Counted from the stretch's first letter, positions 9,014-18,707 are shown. The stretch: 64,000 bases of DNA from Microbacterium horticulturae (GCF_029094505.1 NZ_CP119108.1:3162001-3226000), one strand, 5' to 3'. Notes: a model not told the origin generated them from the sequence alone. Numbers and translations: made by a program.

Positions 9014-9743
9014 GCCATTGCGCGTGCTGCTCGTCGACGACCATGCCATGATGCGGGCGGGGTTCCGGCTGATCCTCGAGGCGGCCGACGACATCGACGT
9101 GGTCGGCGAGGCCTCCACCGGCACCGAGGGCGTCGCGGCGGCGGCCCGGCTGCAGCCCGATGTCATCTGTATGGACGTGCAGATGCCCGACATGGACGGC
9201 CTCGAGGCGACCCGCCGCATCGTGGCCGACCGCGAGCTCGGCGCGGCCGTGCTGATCGTGACGACCTTCGACCGCGACGACTACCTCTTCGAGGCGCTCA
9301 CGGCGGGCGCGGCCGGATTCCTGCTGAAGAACGCCGGACCCGAAGAGCTCGTGCGCGCGGTGCGCGTGGCCGCCGCCGGCGACGCCCTGCTCTCGCCCGA
9401 GGTCACGCGCCGGGTGATCGCGCGCTTCACCGCCGACGGGGCCGCGAGTGCGGCATCCACCCCCTCCGCCCCTGTTCCGCAGTCACCTTCTGCAACCGCC
9501 CGCGACCCGCAGAAACCGACTGCTGAACACGCCGGGCCCGCACCCGCGCCGGTCGACCTCACCGAGCGCGAGGCCGAGGTACTGCGGCTGATGGCCGATG
9601 CGCTCAGCAACGCCGAGATCGCGCGGCGCCTGTTCATCGGCGAGGCCACGGTGAAGACGCACGTGTCGAACGTGCTGGCCAAGCTCGGTGCCCGCGACCG
9701 GGTGCAGGCCGTCGTGCTCGCCTATCGGCGCGGGCTCGCCTGA
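9000..9743 (+). CDS. LuxR/NarL-family response regulator
   Basis: This 247-residue regulator has a receiver domain (residues about 5-125) with DDHAMMRAGF, the phospho-acceptor Asp in ICMDVQMPDMDG and LKNAGPEELV. The C-terminal LuxR helix-turn-helix reads LTEREAEVLRLMADALSNAE and is followed by ATVKTHVSNVLAKL. An unusually long proline/alanine-rich linker of about 45 residues joins the two. The gene overlaps the kinase gene by 14 bases. An alternative GTG start at 9006 has better spacing from the GGGGG upstream. It probably controls the ABC genes that start 106 bp downstream. Confidence 0.93.
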   Translation: MPVPEPLRVLLVDDHAMMRAGFRLILEAADDIDVVGEASTGTEGVAAAARLQPDVICMDVQMPDMDGLEATRRIVADRELGAAVLIVTTFDRDDYLFEALTAGAAGFLLKNAGPEELVRAVRVAAAGDALLSPEVTRRVIARFTADGAASAASTPSAPVPQSPSATARDPQKPTAEHAGPAPAPVDLTEREAEVLRLMADALSNAEIARRLFIGEATVKTHVSNVLAKLGARDRVQAVVLAYRRGLA

Positions 9744-9849
9744 GCGCGGCTCCTCCCCCGCCAGGCGGAGAGCGCGAAACCCGTCGCGCGGGGGATGCCG
9801 CGGCATCCCGCCCTCCGTAGCGTGGAAGCACACCGAACGAGGAGGACAG

Positions 9850-10734
9850 ATGCTCGAACTGCGCGGCATCACCAAGAGCTACGGCGGCCGCCGGGTGCTC
9901 GACGACGTCGGGTTCGACGTCGCGCCGAAGCGGCTGACGGGGTTCGTCGGCGGCAACGGCGCCGGCAAGACCACGACGATGCGCATCGCCCTGGGCGTGC
10001 TCGAGTCCGAGGGCGGCCAGGTGCAGCTCGACGGCGCACCGATCTCCGACGGCGACCGGCGGCGCTTCGGGTACATGCCCGAAGAGCGCGGCCTGTACCC
10101 GAAGATGAAGGTCGCCGAGCAGATCGCCTACCTCGCGCGCCTGCACGGCTATTCGAAGGCGGATGCCGACCAGAACGCCACCGCTCTGCTCGAGCAGCTC
10201 GGACTCGGCGAGCGCCTGGACGACAAGGTCGAGACGCTGTCGCTGGGCAACCAGCAGCGCGCGCAGATCGCCGCGGCGCTCGTGCACGACCCCGAGGTGC
10301 TGATCCTCGACGAGCCGTTCTCGGGTCTCGATCCGCTGGCCGTCGACGTGGTCGCGGGGGTCTTGCAGGAGCGCGCAGCGCAGGGCGTGGCGGTGCTGTT
10401 CAGCTCGCACCAGCTCGACGTCGTCGAGCGCCTGTGCGACGACCTCGTCATCATCGCGGCGGGAACCATCCGCGCGGCGGGCTCGGCCGACGAGCTGCGC
10501 GCCGCGCACGCCGGGCACCGGTACGAGCTGCACACCTCGGGCGATGCCGGCTGGCTGCGCGACGAGCCGGGCGTTTCGGTCGTCGACTTCGCTGCAGGGT
10601 CGGCCGTGTTCGACGTCGACGACGACGAGACGGCCCAGCGCGTGCTGCGGCGGGCCGTCGACGGCTCGCACGTGAAGAGCTTTGCACCGCGGCATCCCAC
10701 CCTCGCCCAGATCTTCAAGGAGGTCATCCAGTGA
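9850..10734 (+). CDS. ABC transporter ATP-binding protein (Nat/DrrA-type exporter)
   Basis: This 294-residue ATPase has Walker A GGNGAGKTT at about residues 35-43, the signature LSLGNQQRAQIAAAL, Walker B VLILDEPFSGLDP and the switch SSHQLDVVERL. The extra C-terminal domain after about residue 215 is typical of NatA-like exporters. The start at 9850 has GGAGG at 5-6 bases; the frame is open further upstream but without support. The next gene, a permease, overlaps by four bases. The substrate is unknown; the pair probably exports an antimicrobial compound or Na+ in response to the preceding two-component system. Confidence 0.93.
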   Translation: MLELRGITKSYGGRRVLDDVGFDVAPKRLTGFVGGNGAGKTTTMRIALGVLESEGGQVQLDGAPISDGDRRRFGYMPEERGLYPKMKVAEQIAYLARLHGYSKADADQNATALLEQLGLGERLDDKVETLSLGNQQRAQIAAALVHDPEVLILDEPFSGLDPLAVDVVAGVLQERAAQGVAVLFSSHQLDVVERLCDDLVIIAAGTIRAAGSADELRAAHAGHRYELHTSGDAGWLRDEPGVSVVDFAAGSAVFDVDDDETAQRVLRRAVDGSHVKSFAPRHPTLAQIFKEVIQ

Positions 10735-11822
10735 GCACCCCCGCATCGCCGACACTGGCACAGAGCGTCTGGCTCGTCGCCGAGCGCGAGATCGGTTCGA
10801 AACTGCGCAGCAAGGCGTTCGTCATCTCGACGCTGATCATGTTCGCCTTCGCCCTGGCGGGCGTCATCTGGGGCGGCTTCTCGGCGGCCAATCCGTCGCA
10901 GACGCCGGTGGCCGTGACGAGCCAGTCGGCGTCGGTCGTCTCGGGCATGTCGAATCTTGACGTCACCACCGCCGACTCGGCCGACGCCGCCATTGCGCTC
11001 GTGAAGAGCGGAGACGTGGATGCCGCCATAGTCCCCGACGCCGACAGCCCGGTGCAGGTGAAGATCGTGGCGAAGGACGCCATGCCGCAGGAGCTTGTCG
11101 CGGCGCTGAGCGTCTCGCCGCCCGTGCAGCTGCTCGATTCGAGCCCCGAAGACGCCCTGCTGCGCTACCTCGTCGCGATCGGCTTCGGAATCGTCTTCTT
11201 GCTGTCGGCGTCGATGTTCGGGTCGACGATCGCCCAGTCCGTCGTCGAAGAGAAGCAGACCCGCGTGGTCGAGATCCTCATCTCGGCGATCCCCGTGCGG
11301 GCCCTGATGGCCGGCAAGGTGATCGGCAACACTATCCTCGCGATGGCACAGATCATCGTGCTCGTCGCGATCGCGATCATCGGCCTGTCGGTCAGCGGTC
11401 AGAACGCGGTATTGGCGGGCCTGGGCGGACCGATGGTGTGGTTCGCGGTGTTCTTCCTGTTCGGGTTCATTCTGTTGGCGGCGCTGTTCGCCGGGGCGGC
11501 CGCCATGGTCTCGCGCCAGGAGGACATCGGGTCGACCACCATGCCGTTGACGATGCTGATCCTCGCGCCGTACATCCTGGTGATTCTGTTCAACGACAAC
11601 CCCGTCGTGCTCACCGTGATGTCGTACGTGCCGTTCTCGGCCCCGGTGGCGATGCCGTTGCGCCTGTACCTCGGGTCGGCGCAGTGGTGGGAGCCGCTCG
11701 TGTCGCTCGTGCTGCTGGTCGTCACGTGTATCGCGGCGGTTCTGGTCGGGTCGAAGATCTACCGCAACTCGCTGCTGCGCATGGGTGCCCGCGTGAAGCT
11801 GGGCGAGGCTCTGAAGGCGTAG
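10731..11822 (+). CDS. ABC-2 type transporter permease
   Basis: This 363-residue membrane protein starts with GTG inside the ATPase stop codon (GTGA), 9 bases after AAGGAGG. It has one N-terminal helix (about residues 28-50), an extracellular domain of about 120 residues, and then five or six helices. The SVVEEKQTRVVEILISAIP motif after the second helix is the hallmark of NatB-like ABC-2 permeases. Together with the upstream ATPase it forms a complete exporter. Confidence 0.9.
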   Translation: MSTPASPTLAQSVWLVAEREIGSKLRSKAFVISTLIMFAFALAGVIWGGFSAANPSQTPVAVTSQSASVVSGMSNLDVTTADSADAAIALVKSGDVDAAIVPDADSPVQVKIVAKDAMPQELVAALSVSPPVQLLDSSPEDALLRYLVAIGFGIVFLLSASMFGSTIAQSVVEEKQTRVVEILISAIPVRALMAGKVIGNTILAMAQIIVLVAIAIIGLSVSGQNAVLAGLGGPMVWFAVFFLFGFILLAALFAGAAAMVSRQEDIGSTTMPLTMLILAPYILVILFNDNPVVLTVMSYVPFSAPVAMPLRLYLGSAQWWEPLVSLVLLVVTCIAAVLVGSKIYRNSLLRMGARVKLGEALKA

Positions 11823-11951
11823 CGAGTGGATGCCGCGGGTCGGCGCGGCATCCACGGCGCCGCGCGGCCCCCGGGAAGATCGGCACCTCGAGCGGCGCAC
11901 GCCCCCAGGCGAGACCGCACGCCCCAAGCGGGACCGCACCCTCCCGAATAC

Positions 11952-12010
11952 GCATTGAACTTTCGGCTCACACAGCCCCTGCGGCGGTATGTGAGCCGGA
12001 AGTTCAATGC
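11952..12010. repeat. Hairpin family B, copy 2
   Basis: The arms at 11952-11972 and 11990-12010 match at 20 of 21 positions around a 17-base loop. They carry the same GCATTGAACTTCCGG word as the outer arms at 90-212. The repeat lies between two convergent genes (permease end 11822, GH15 end 12078), where it could stop transcription from both sides. The 255-bp gap holds no supported gene. Confidence 0.88.
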
Positions 12011-12077
12011 CGTTTTGGCCGGTGTCCCCTAAGCCCACTCAACGCTCAGCCGTCGGCGCCGGCGCCGCGCCGCAGAC

Positions 12078-13874
12078 CTACCGCGGCTTGTGCCGTGCGC
12101 GGCTGAGCGCGTCGGCGGCGCGCACCAGCGCCAGGTGCGAGAACGCCTGCGGGGTGTTGCCGGCCTGCCGGCGGTTCTCGATGTCGTACTCCTCGGAGAG
12201 CATCCCGACGTCATTGACGAGGCCGCACAGCCGGTCCATCAGCGCACGCGCTTCGTCGAGGCGACCGGTGGCCGCGTACTGCTCGACGAGCCAGAACGAG
12301 CACGCGAGGAACGGATACTCCGCACCCGGAAGCCCGTCGACACCGGTCGCGTTGCGGTAGCGGCGCAACAGTCCGTGCTGCAGCAGGTCGCTCTCGATCT
12401 TCGTGACCGTCGCGAGCATGCGCGGGTCATCGGGTGCGCAGAACCCGACCTGGGGCAGGAGGAGCAGCGAGGCATCCACCTCCGTCGTGCCGTAGTACTG
12501 GGTGAAGTGCCCGTCGGTCACGCCGTGCTCGTCGATCTCGTTCTTGACCCGCGTGCGCAGCTCGCGCCATTTCTCGACCGGCCCCTCGAGTCCGTGCACC
12601 TCGACGGCGCGGACCGCCCGGTCGAACGTCGCCCACACCATCACCCGCGAGTGCGTGAACATGTGCGGCTCGCCGCGGATCTCCCACAGCCCGTTGTCGG
12701 GCCGATCGAGCTGTCGGGCGGCCTCGGCGACGAGCTTCTTCTCGAGCGGCCACGAGAACGCGGACTCGTTGAGCCCGGCATCCCGCGCCGCTGCCAGCGT
12801 CACGAGCACCTCGCCGATCACGTCCGCCTGATACTGCAGCGCCGCACCGTTGCCGACGCGCACCGGCGCCGAGTCTGCGTATCCGGGCAGGCTCGGCATC
12901 TCGCGCTCGGCCAGGTCGCGCTCGCCCGCGAGCCCGTACATGATCTGCAGATCGGCGGGGTCACCGGCCACCGCCCGCAGCAGCCACTCGCGCCAGTGCG
13001 CGGCGACCTTGATGAAGCCGTGGTCGAGCAGCGCCTCGAGCGTCAGCGCGGCATCCCGCAGCCACACGTACCGGTAGTCCCAGTTGCGCACACCACCGAA
13101 GTCCTCGGGCAGCGACGTCGTCACGGCCGCGGCGATGCCACCGGTGACGTGGTTGGTCAGCCCGCGCAGGATCAGCAGAGAGCGCACGACCTCGGGGCGA
13201 TGCGGTCCATCGTGCACGATCTTGTCGGCCCACTCCTGCCACCAGGTGCGCGTGTGCTCGACGGCATCGTCGACATCGAGCCTCTCGGGTGGCTGGTGAT
13301 GCGATGGGAACCACGTGAGCATCAGGTCGACGCTCTGCCCTTCGGCGACGGCGATCTTGCCGGTGTGGACGTGATCGGATGCCACGGCCCGCGCCCCGCG
13401 CAACACAATGGCATCGGGCCCGGCCATCGCCACCAGTTCGGGTGTCTCGTCGGTGCCGATCTGGCGCACCCACGGCATCGCCCGTGCGTAGTCGAAGCGC
13501 ATGCGCAGGGTGTGGTCGAACTCGACCAGTCCCTTGATGCCGACGACCCGACGGACGATGTCGACGCGATCCTCGCCGACGCTGCCGTGCTTGCCGATCG
13601 GCATGATGTCGTGCACCTCGGCGACGCCGCTGGAGCCCTCCCAGCGCGTCACAAGAAGGAGCGTGTCGCCGTCGTACTGTCGGGTCGCCGTCGCCGTCGC
13701 GTCGACGGGGCGCAGGCCCCAGCATCCATGGTCTTCATCACCGAGCAGTGCACCGAACACCGAACCGGAGTCGAGTCTGGGCACGCAGAGCCAATCGATG
13801 CTGCCCTCGCGCGAGACCAGCGCGGCGGTGCGGCAATTGCTCAGGAGTGCGTAATCTTCGATGGGAATCGACAT
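12078..13874 (-). CDS. Glycoside hydrolase family 15 (glucoamylase/trehalase-like)
   Basis: This 598-residue protein begins MSIPIEDYALLSNCRTAALV, the typical N-terminus of actinobacterial GH15 proteins, and continues with IDWLCVPRLDSGSVF. The (alpha/alpha)6 catalytic part includes RNWDYRYVWLRDAALTLEAL, the GERDLAEREMPSLPGY segment and the C-terminal EYDIENRRQAGNTPQAFSH. Known activities of the family include alpha-glucan and trehalose hydrolysis; substrate choice cannot be read here. No signal peptide is present, so it is cytoplasmic. It is divergent from a glucose-6-phosphate dehydrogenase-like gene (63-bp gap), suggesting linked sugar use. Confidence 0.9.
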   Translation of the reverse strand: MSIPIEDYALLSNCRTAALVSREGSIDWLCVPRLDSGSVFGALLGDEDHGCWGLRPVDATATATRQYDGDTLLLVTRWEGSSGVAEVHDIMPIGKHGSVGEDRVDIVRRVVGIKGLVEFDHTLRMRFDYARAMPWVRQIGTDETPELVAMAGPDAIVLRGARAVASDHVHTGKIAVAEGQSVDLMLTWFPSHHQPPERLDVDDAVEHTRTWWQEWADKIVHDGPHRPEVVRSLLILRGLTNHVTGGIAAAVTTSLPEDFGGVRNWDYRYVWLRDAALTLEALLDHGFIKVAAHWREWLLRAVAGDPADLQIMYGLAGERDLAEREMPSLPGYADSAPVRVGNGAALQYQADVIGEVLVTLAAARDAGLNESAFSWPLEKKLVAEAARQLDRPDNGLWEIRGEPHMFTHSRVMVWATFDRAVRAVEVHGLEGPVEKWRELRTRVKNEIDEHGVTDGHFTQYYGTTEVDASLLLLPQVGFCAPDDPRMLATVTKIESDLLQHGLLRRYRNATGVDGLPGAEYPFLACSFWLVEQYAATGRLDEARALMDRLCGLVNDVGMLSEEYDIENRRQAGNTPQAFSHLALVRAADALSRARHKPR

Positions 13875-13937
13875 CGTCTCGAGTCTGTCACCGCAACCCC
13901 CATTGCGTCTGCACCCAGGCGGATTATCGTGAAGGCC

Positions 13938-15311
13938 ATGCCGAAGACAACGACCTTCCTCATCTTCGGAGCGTCCGGCGACCTCACGTCGCGCCTGCTC
14001 CTTCCCGCGCTCGGCCAGCTGCTCAAGCGAGAGCCCGACCGACAGGTGGCCCTGCACGGGGCCGGCAGCGACGCGTGGAGCACCACTCGCTGGAACAAGA
14101 CGGTGCACGACTCCTTCGCCTCGTCAGACACCGCCGACATGGTCGAACGGCTCGGCACGACGACCTACACCCAGGCTGACATCACCAAGGCCGCCGATCT
14201 GAAGAGGCTGCTTGAAGACATCGACGGCCCGCTCGTCATGTACTTCGCGGTGCCTCCGGCGGTCACCGTCGCCGCGTGCGAAGCGATGCAGCAGCTGTCG
14301 CTGCCCGACGACACCGTGCTCGCCCTCGAGAAGCCCTTCGGCGGTGACGAGGCCGGCGCGCGCGAGCTGAACGCCACGTTGACGACACTGGTGCCTGAGA
14401 ACCACATCTTCCGGGTGGATCACTTCCTCGGTCGGTCGACACTGCTCAACATCCTGGGTGTGCGGTTCGCGAACCGGCTCATCGAGCCGGTGTGGTCGGC
14501 CGACCACGTCGCGTCGGTGCTCGTGCGCTACGACGAGTCGCTCGCGCTCGAGGGCCGCGCCCGGTACTACGACAAGGCCGGCGCGATGATCGACATGATC
14601 CAGAGCCATCTGCTGCAGGTGCTCGCCGTGCTCGCGATGGAGGAGCCCGTCGACCTCGATGAGATCGACCTGCGCGACGCCAAGAGCGCGGCGCTGCGCG
14701 CGACGCACATCTGGGACGACAACGCCGCGAGGAACTCGCGCCGCGCCCGGTACACGGCGGGCACGATCGGCGACCGGACGCTGCCGTCGTACGTCGATGA
14801 GGACGGCGTGGATCCGTCGCGCGAGACCGAGACGCTCGCCGAGATCGTGTGCGAGGTGCGCACCTCGCGCTGGGCGGGCGTGCCGTTCACCCTGCGCAGC
14901 GGCAAGGCGCTGGGCGAGAAGACCGCCGAGATCGTCGTCACCTTCAAGCCGGTGCGGCACATCCCCGACGGGCTCACCGGCCAGCCGGCCGACGGCGGCG
15001 TGCTGCGCATCGGTTTGAGCCCTGACCGCATCGAGCTCGTGCTCAACGTCAACGGCGGTGACGACCCGTTCGCGCTGCGCCGCGAGTCGCTGTCGACGAA
15101 GATCGGCAAGAGCACGCTGCTGGCCTACACCGAGGTGCTCTCGCAGCTGCTCGACGGCGATGTCGCCCTGTCGGTGCGGGCGGATGCCGCGGAGGAGTGC
15201 TGGCGCATCATCCAACCCGTCCGCGACGCATGGGCACGCGGCGAGGTGCCCCTCGAGACCTACCCCGCCGGCTCGACCGGCCCCGCGGATTGGGCGACAT
15301 CGCAGATCTGA
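13938..15311 (+). CDS. Glucose-6-phosphate dehydrogenase-family protein
   Basis: This 457-residue protein is a Zwf homologue. The NADP-binding motif FLIFGASGDLTSRLLLPAL is at residues 6-24, the substrate motif RVDHFLGR with the catalytic His is present, and the C-terminal VRDAWARGEVPLETYPAGSTGP matches the family end. Family members oxidise glucose-6-phosphate with NADP+. The sequence is divergent and the DHFLGK motif has Arg instead of Lys, so its exact sugar phosphate is uncertain. The ATG at 13938 follows TATCGT by seven bases, consistent with a leaderless mRNA; a GTG nine bases earlier is possible. Confidence 0.85.
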   Translation: MPKTTTFLIFGASGDLTSRLLLPALGQLLKREPDRQVALHGAGSDAWSTTRWNKTVHDSFASSDTADMVERLGTTTYTQADITKAADLKRLLEDIDGPLVMYFAVPPAVTVAACEAMQQLSLPDDTVLALEKPFGGDEAGARELNATLTTLVPENHIFRVDHFLGRSTLLNILGVRFANRLIEPVWSADHVASVLVRYDESLALEGRARYYDKAGAMIDMIQSHLLQVLAVLAMEEPVDLDEIDLRDAKSAALRATHIWDDNAARNSRRARYTAGTIGDRTLPSYVDEDGVDPSRETETLAEIVCEVRTSRWAGVPFTLRSGKALGEKTAEIVVTFKPVRHIPDGLTGQPADGGVLRIGLSPDRIELVLNVNGGDDPFALRRESLSTKIGKSTLLAYTEVLSQLLDGDVALSVRADAAEECWRIIQPVRDAWARGEVPLETYPAGSTGPADWATSQI

Positions 15312-15345
15312 GCCACCGGCGCGGCACGGATCCGGCATCCCCGTT

Positions 15346-15425
15346 CAGAACTCATCCGATCTGTGCGCATTACCGCAGGAACCCGCCGCTTCGCACTGCG
15401 CGCCGCGCAGATGAGCTGAGTTCTG
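15346..15425. repeat. Inverted repeat (hairpin family F)
   Basis: CAGAACTCATCCGATCTG at 15346-15363 pairs imperfectly with 15406-15425. The same CAGAACTCATCC word occurs in the last codons of the membrane-protein gene ending at 39761. It is the first of three repeats that fill the 360-bp gap between two convergent genes. Confidence 0.7.
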
Positions 15426-15500
15426 CGCGCCGCAAGCGGTCGCGCGCACGGCGCCGCGCCCTGGGGCCCGAGCCCTGGTGCCCGAGACGCGACGGCCCTC

Positions 15501-15565
15501 TCCGCGAGAACACGCTTGTGCACGCATTTTTCGCGTTGAGGCGTGCACAAGCGTGTTCTCGCGGA
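15501..15565. repeat. Hairpin family C, copy 1 (25-bp perfect stem)
   Basis: The arms at 15501-15525 and 15541-15565 are perfect complements, with the core CGCGAGAACACGCTTGTGC and a 15-base loop. A split copy flanks the IS30 element at 55833-57176 and a diverged copy is at 63191-63251. It lies between the convergent genes ending at 15311 and 15672. Confidence 0.93.
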
Positions 15566-15590
15566 GGGAGGGGAGGGGTGGATGCCGCGG

Positions 15591-15660
15591 CCCAAGCCGC
15601 GCGCCCAAGCCCGAGCCACGCGCCCAAACCGGAGCCGTGCGCCCAAGCCCGAGCCGCGCG
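15591..15660. repeat. 19-bp tandem repeat
   Basis: Three copies of a 19-bp unit of the form CCCAAGCCCGAGCCACGCG start at 15604, 15623 and 15642, preceded by a 13-bp partial copy at 15591. The array ends 11 bases before the clpB stop codon. No function is visible. Confidence 0.85.
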
Positions 15661-15671
15661 CCCACCCCGGA

Positions 15672-17870
15672 TCAGTCGATGAGCTCAGCCTCGATCACGT
15701 CGTCGCCCGACCCCGCGGCCGGACCTGACGACGTCAGCACCAGCTGCGAGTCGTCGGCCGCGACATCCACCCGCACGACGTCGCCGTCGTGCACATTGCC
15801 CGACAGCAGCGCCATGGCCAGCCGATCCTGGATCTCGCTCTGGATGAGCCGCCGCAGCGGACGGGCGCCGAACGCCGGGTCGTATCCGCGTCGGGCGAGC
15901 CACGCACGCGCGTCGGGCGTGACCGCGAGGGTCAGCCGCCGCTCGTGCAGTCGCTTCTGCAGCTGGTCGACCGACAGCTCGACGATCTGGGCGAGGTCGT
16001 CCTCGGAGAGCGCCTGGAACATCACGATGTCGTCGAGCCGGTTCAGGAACTCGGGCCGGAACGCCGAGCGCACCAGGTTCATGACCTGCTCGCGCTTCTG
16101 GTCGGTCGACAGCAGCGGGTCGATGAGGATCGGCGAGCCGATGTTGCTGGTCAAGATCAGGATGACGTTCTTGAAGTCGACCGTGCGCCCCTGGCCGTCG
16201 GTCAGCCGCCCGTCGTCGAGCACCTGCAGCAGCACGTCGAACACCTCGGGGTGCGCCTTCTCGACCTCGTCGAGCAGCACGACCGAGTACGGACGACGCC
16301 GCACGGCCTCGGTCAGCTGGCCGCCCTGCTCGTACCCGATGTATCCCGGAGGGGCACCGACCAGACGCGAGACCGAGTGCTTCTCGCCGTACTCCGACAT
16401 GTCGATGCGCACCATGGCGTGCTCGTCGTCGAAGAGGAACTCGGCCAGGGCCTTCGCCAGTTCGGTCTTGCCGACACCGGTCGGGCCCAAGAACAGAAAC
16501 GAGCCGGTCGGACGGTTCGGGTCGCTGATGCCGGCGCGCGAGCGGCGCACCGCGTCGGAGACGGCCTTCACGGCCTCCTTCTGTCCGATCAGGCGCTTGC
16601 CCAGCTCCGACTCGAGGTGCAGCAGCTTCTCGCTCTCGCCCTGCAGCAGACGCCCCACGGGAATGCCCGTCCACGAGGCGATCACGGCGGCGATGTCGTC
16701 GTCGGTCACCTGCTCGTTGACCATGCGCGGTTCGGTCGGCTGCTCTTCGGCCTGCTCCGCCTCGGCCAGCTGCGCCTGCAGCTTCTTGATCGTCTCGTAC
16801 TCCAGGCGTGACGCCTTGGCGTAGTCGGCCTCGCGCAGGGCGCGGTCGCGGTCGATCGTGGCCTGGTCGAGCTGCTTCTTCAGCTCGCCGACGCGATTCA
16901 GGCTCGCACGCTCCTTCGCCCAGCGCGCTTCGAGACCCTCGAGCTCTTCCGAGGCCACCGCCATCTGCTCGCGCAGCTTCGCCAGGCGCTCCTTCGAGGC
17001 CTCGTCCTTCTCCTTCTTCAGGGCCAGCTCTTCGAGCCGCATCCGGTCGACCGACCGCTTGAGCTGGTCGATCTCGACAGGGCTCGAGTCGATCTCCATC
17101 TTCAGCCGACTCATCGCCTCGTCGATCAGGTCGATGGCCTTGTCGGGCAGCTGGCGACTCGGGATGTACCGATGGGAGAGGGATGCCGCAGCCACGAGTG
17201 CGCTGTCGCTGATGGTCACCCCGTGGTGGGCCTCGTACCGGCCCTTGAGGCCACGCAGGATCGCAATCGTGTCTTCTACACTGGGCTCGCCGACGTACAC
17301 CTGCTGGAAGCGGCGCTCCAGCGCGGCATCCTTCTCGATGAACTCACGATATTCGTCGAGTGTCGTGGCTCCGATGAGGCGCAGCTCACCGCGAGCGAGC
17401 ATGGGCTTGAGCATGTTGGATGCTGCGACCGAACCCTCGCCGCCGCCGGCGCCCATGAGCACGTGCAGCTCGTCGATGAAGGTGATCACGCGCCCCTCGG
17501 ACTCGGTGATCTCTTTGAGCACGCTCTTCAGGCGCTCCTCGAACTGGCCGCGGTACATGGCACCGGCCACGAGCGCAGAGATGTCGAGCGCGATCAGCTC
17601 TTTGTCCTTCAGGGATTCGGCGACGTCGCCGGCGACGATGCGCTGCGCGAGACCCTCGACGACGGCGGTCTTGCCGACGCCCGGTTCGCCGATGAGGACG
17701 GGGTTGTTCTTCGTGCGCCGGGTCAGCACCTGGCTCACGCGGCGGATCTCGCTGTCTCGCCCGATGACGGGGTCGAGCCCGCCCTGGCGGGCACGGTCGG
17801 TGAGATTGATGCCGAACTGTTCGAGGGGGCTCTGCTGCTCCTCCTGTCCGGCCTGGGCTTGTGCGTTCAT
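15672..17870 (-). CDS. clpB: ClpB-type disaggregase lacking the N-terminal domain
   Basis: This 732-residue AAA+ chaperone resolubilises aggregated proteins with DnaK/DnaJ/GrpE. Both nucleotide-binding domains are complete: Walker A GEPGVGKT at residues 61-68 and GPTGVGKT at 462-469, and Walker [10 protein letters not shown] at 128-136. The coiled-coil middle domain spans about 265-370, which identifies ClpB rather than ClpC. Full-length ClpB is about 860 residues; here the N-terminal Clp-N repeat is replaced by a short Gln/Ala-rich tail, although the start (ATG with AAGGAG at normal spacing) is clear. The promoter carries a HAIR operator. Confidence 0.93.
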   Translation of the reverse strand: MNAQAQAGQEEQQSPLEQFGINLTDRARQGGLDPVIGRDSEIRRVSQVLTRRTKNNPVLIGEPGVGKTAVVEGLAQRIVAGDVAESLKDKELIALDISALVAGAMYRGQFEERLKSVLKEITESEGRVITFIDELHVLMGAGGGEGSVAASNMLKPMLARGELRLIGATTLDEYREFIEKDAALERRFQQVYVGEPSVEDTIAILRGLKGRYEAHHGVTISDSALVAAASLSHRYIPSRQLPDKAIDLIDEAMSRLKMEIDSSPVEIDQLKRSVDRMRLEELALKKEKDEASKERLAKLREQMAVASEELEGLEARWAKERASLNRVGELKKQLDQATIDRDRALREADYAKASRLEYETIKKLQAQLAEAEQAEEQPTEPRMVNEQVTDDDIAAVIASWTGIPVGRLLQGESEKLLHLESELGKRLIGQKEAVKAVSDAVRRSRAGISDPNRPTGSFLFLGPTGVGKTELAKALAEFLFDDEHAMVRIDMSEYGEKHSVSRLVGAPPGYIGYEQGGQLTEAVRRRPYSVVLLDEVEKAHPEVFDVLLQVLDDGRLTDGQGRTVDFKNVILILTSNIGSPILIDPLLSTDQKREQVMNLVRSAFRPEFLNRLDDIVMFQALSEDDLAQIVELSVDQLQKRLHERRLTLAVTPDARAWLARRGYDPAFGARPLRRLIQSEIQDRLAMALLSGNVHDGDVVRVDVAADDSQLVLTSSGPAAGSGDDVIEAELID

Positions 17871-17910
17871 GTGTCTCCTTGAAACCTGCGGGACTCACGT
17901 CGTTTTAAAA

Positions 17911-17931
17911 CTTGAGTCGTTCTGGCTCAAG
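17911..17931 (-). promoter_or_regulatory. HAIR operator (HspR site) of clpB
   Basis: The sequence CTTGAGT-N7-GCTCAAG matches the HspR-associated inverted repeat consensus CTTGAGT-N7-ACTCAAG at all but one position. It starts within the clpB -10 box, so HspR binding should block RNA polymerase. The repressor is encoded at 47161-47598. Confidence 0.93.
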
Positions 17932-17958
17932 TTTACCAGCGGGTGGATGTTGCGGCAA
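17930..17958 (-). promoter_or_regulatory. clpB promoter
   Basis: On the minus strand TTGCCG (17958-17953) and TAAACT (17935-17930) are separated by 17 bp. The last two bases of the -10 box are the first two of the HAIR. The layout is identical to that of the dnaK promoter. Confidence 0.82.
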
Positions 17959-18033
17959 GGGGTGCCGAACGCGGTTCCAACTCCCTTGTCCTCGCCCATT
18001 TGGTAAGGAAAAATGGAGCCAGAAAGGATTTTC

Positions 18034-18297
18034 ATGCCTACTGCCACAATGACCAGCAAGGGACAGATCACCGTTCCGAAGGAGGTGCGCGACGACTTGA
18101 AGCTCGTCGCGGGCTCGCGCGTGATGTTCGTCAAGCTGCCGAACGGGCGCTACACGATCGTGCCGAAGACCGGGTCGATCATGGACCTCGCGGGCGTGCT
18201 CTACAACCCCGACCAGCCGCCCATCTCGATCGAGCAGATGAACGATGACATCGCGGATGCTGCAGCGGAGCACGTGATGCGGAGCATGCAGAGGTGA
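18034..18297 (+). CDS. AbrB/MazE-type antitoxin of a VapBC-like pair
   Basis: This 87-residue protein has an N-terminal swapped-hairpin AbrB DNA-binding domain (TMTSKGQITVPKEVRDDLKLVAGSRVMFV, residues about 5-33) and a C-terminal segment that should bind and mask the toxin. I chose the ATG at 18034 (AAAGG upstream, immediately before the domain); an ATG at 18013 with AAGGA close by is also possible. The stop overlaps the toxin start by four bases. Such antitoxins usually repress their own operon. Confidence 0.85.
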   Translation: MPTATMTSKGQITVPKEVRDDLKLVAGSRVMFVKLPNGRYTIVPKTGSIMDLAGVLYNPDQPPISIEQMNDDIADAAAEHVMRSMQR

Positions 18298-18707
18298 TCG
18301 GTCTCGATGCCTCGCTGACCGGCCTCGACACGAATGTCCTGGCACGATTCTTTGTTCGCGACGATCCGGCACAGTACGAAGCCGCTGCGGCCGTCATCGC
18401 AACGCTCACTCCCGACAGCCCCGGACTGGTCACACACGTGAGTCTCGCTGAGTTGTCGTGGACACTCGCGCGAACGTACAAGATGTCGAAGGAAGCGCGC
18501 CTCGCGATCGTGCGCGCTCTGATCCAGGCGGACGAGATCGAGTTCGAAGACGGCGAGGGCGTCGTGCGTGCACTCGCCCTCGCCGAAGACGGCGCGGACT
18601 TCGCCGACGCCCTGATCGCGACGACGATGACGTTGTTCGGCACCGATCGCGTCGTGACCTTCGACAAGGCCGCCGCCCAGCACCTCGGCTGGGAGCTGCT
18701 CGCCTGA
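18294..18707 (+). CDS. PIN-domain ribonuclease toxin, VapC-like
   Basis: This 137-residue PIN domain protein carries the acidic metal-binding residues in GLDTNVLARFFVRDD (residues about 10-24), the conserved Glu of SLAELSW, and DFADALIATTM near the C-terminus. Known VapC proteins cut tRNA or rRNA. It starts with GTG overlapping the antitoxin stop. All catalytic acids appear present, so the toxin is probably active. Confidence 0.88.
   Translation: MIGLDASLTGLDTNVLARFFVRDDPAQYEAAAAVIATLTPDSPGLVTHVSLAELSWTLARTYKMSKEARLAIVRALIQADEIEFEDGEGVVRALALAEDGADFADALIATTMTLFGTDRVVTFDKAAAQHLGWELLA

Noticed and set aside
12090..13937. Large plus-strand frame before the dehydrogenase gene
   Set aside because: It is the antisense of the GH15 gene; the true start is near 13938, where the NADP-binding motif begins.
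15312..15671. tRNA or small RNA gene in the gap before clpB
   Set aside because: The gap is filled by two inverted repeats and a 19-bp tandem repeat, with no cloverleaf or CCA-type end. No tRNA or rRNA gene was recognised anywhere in the window.
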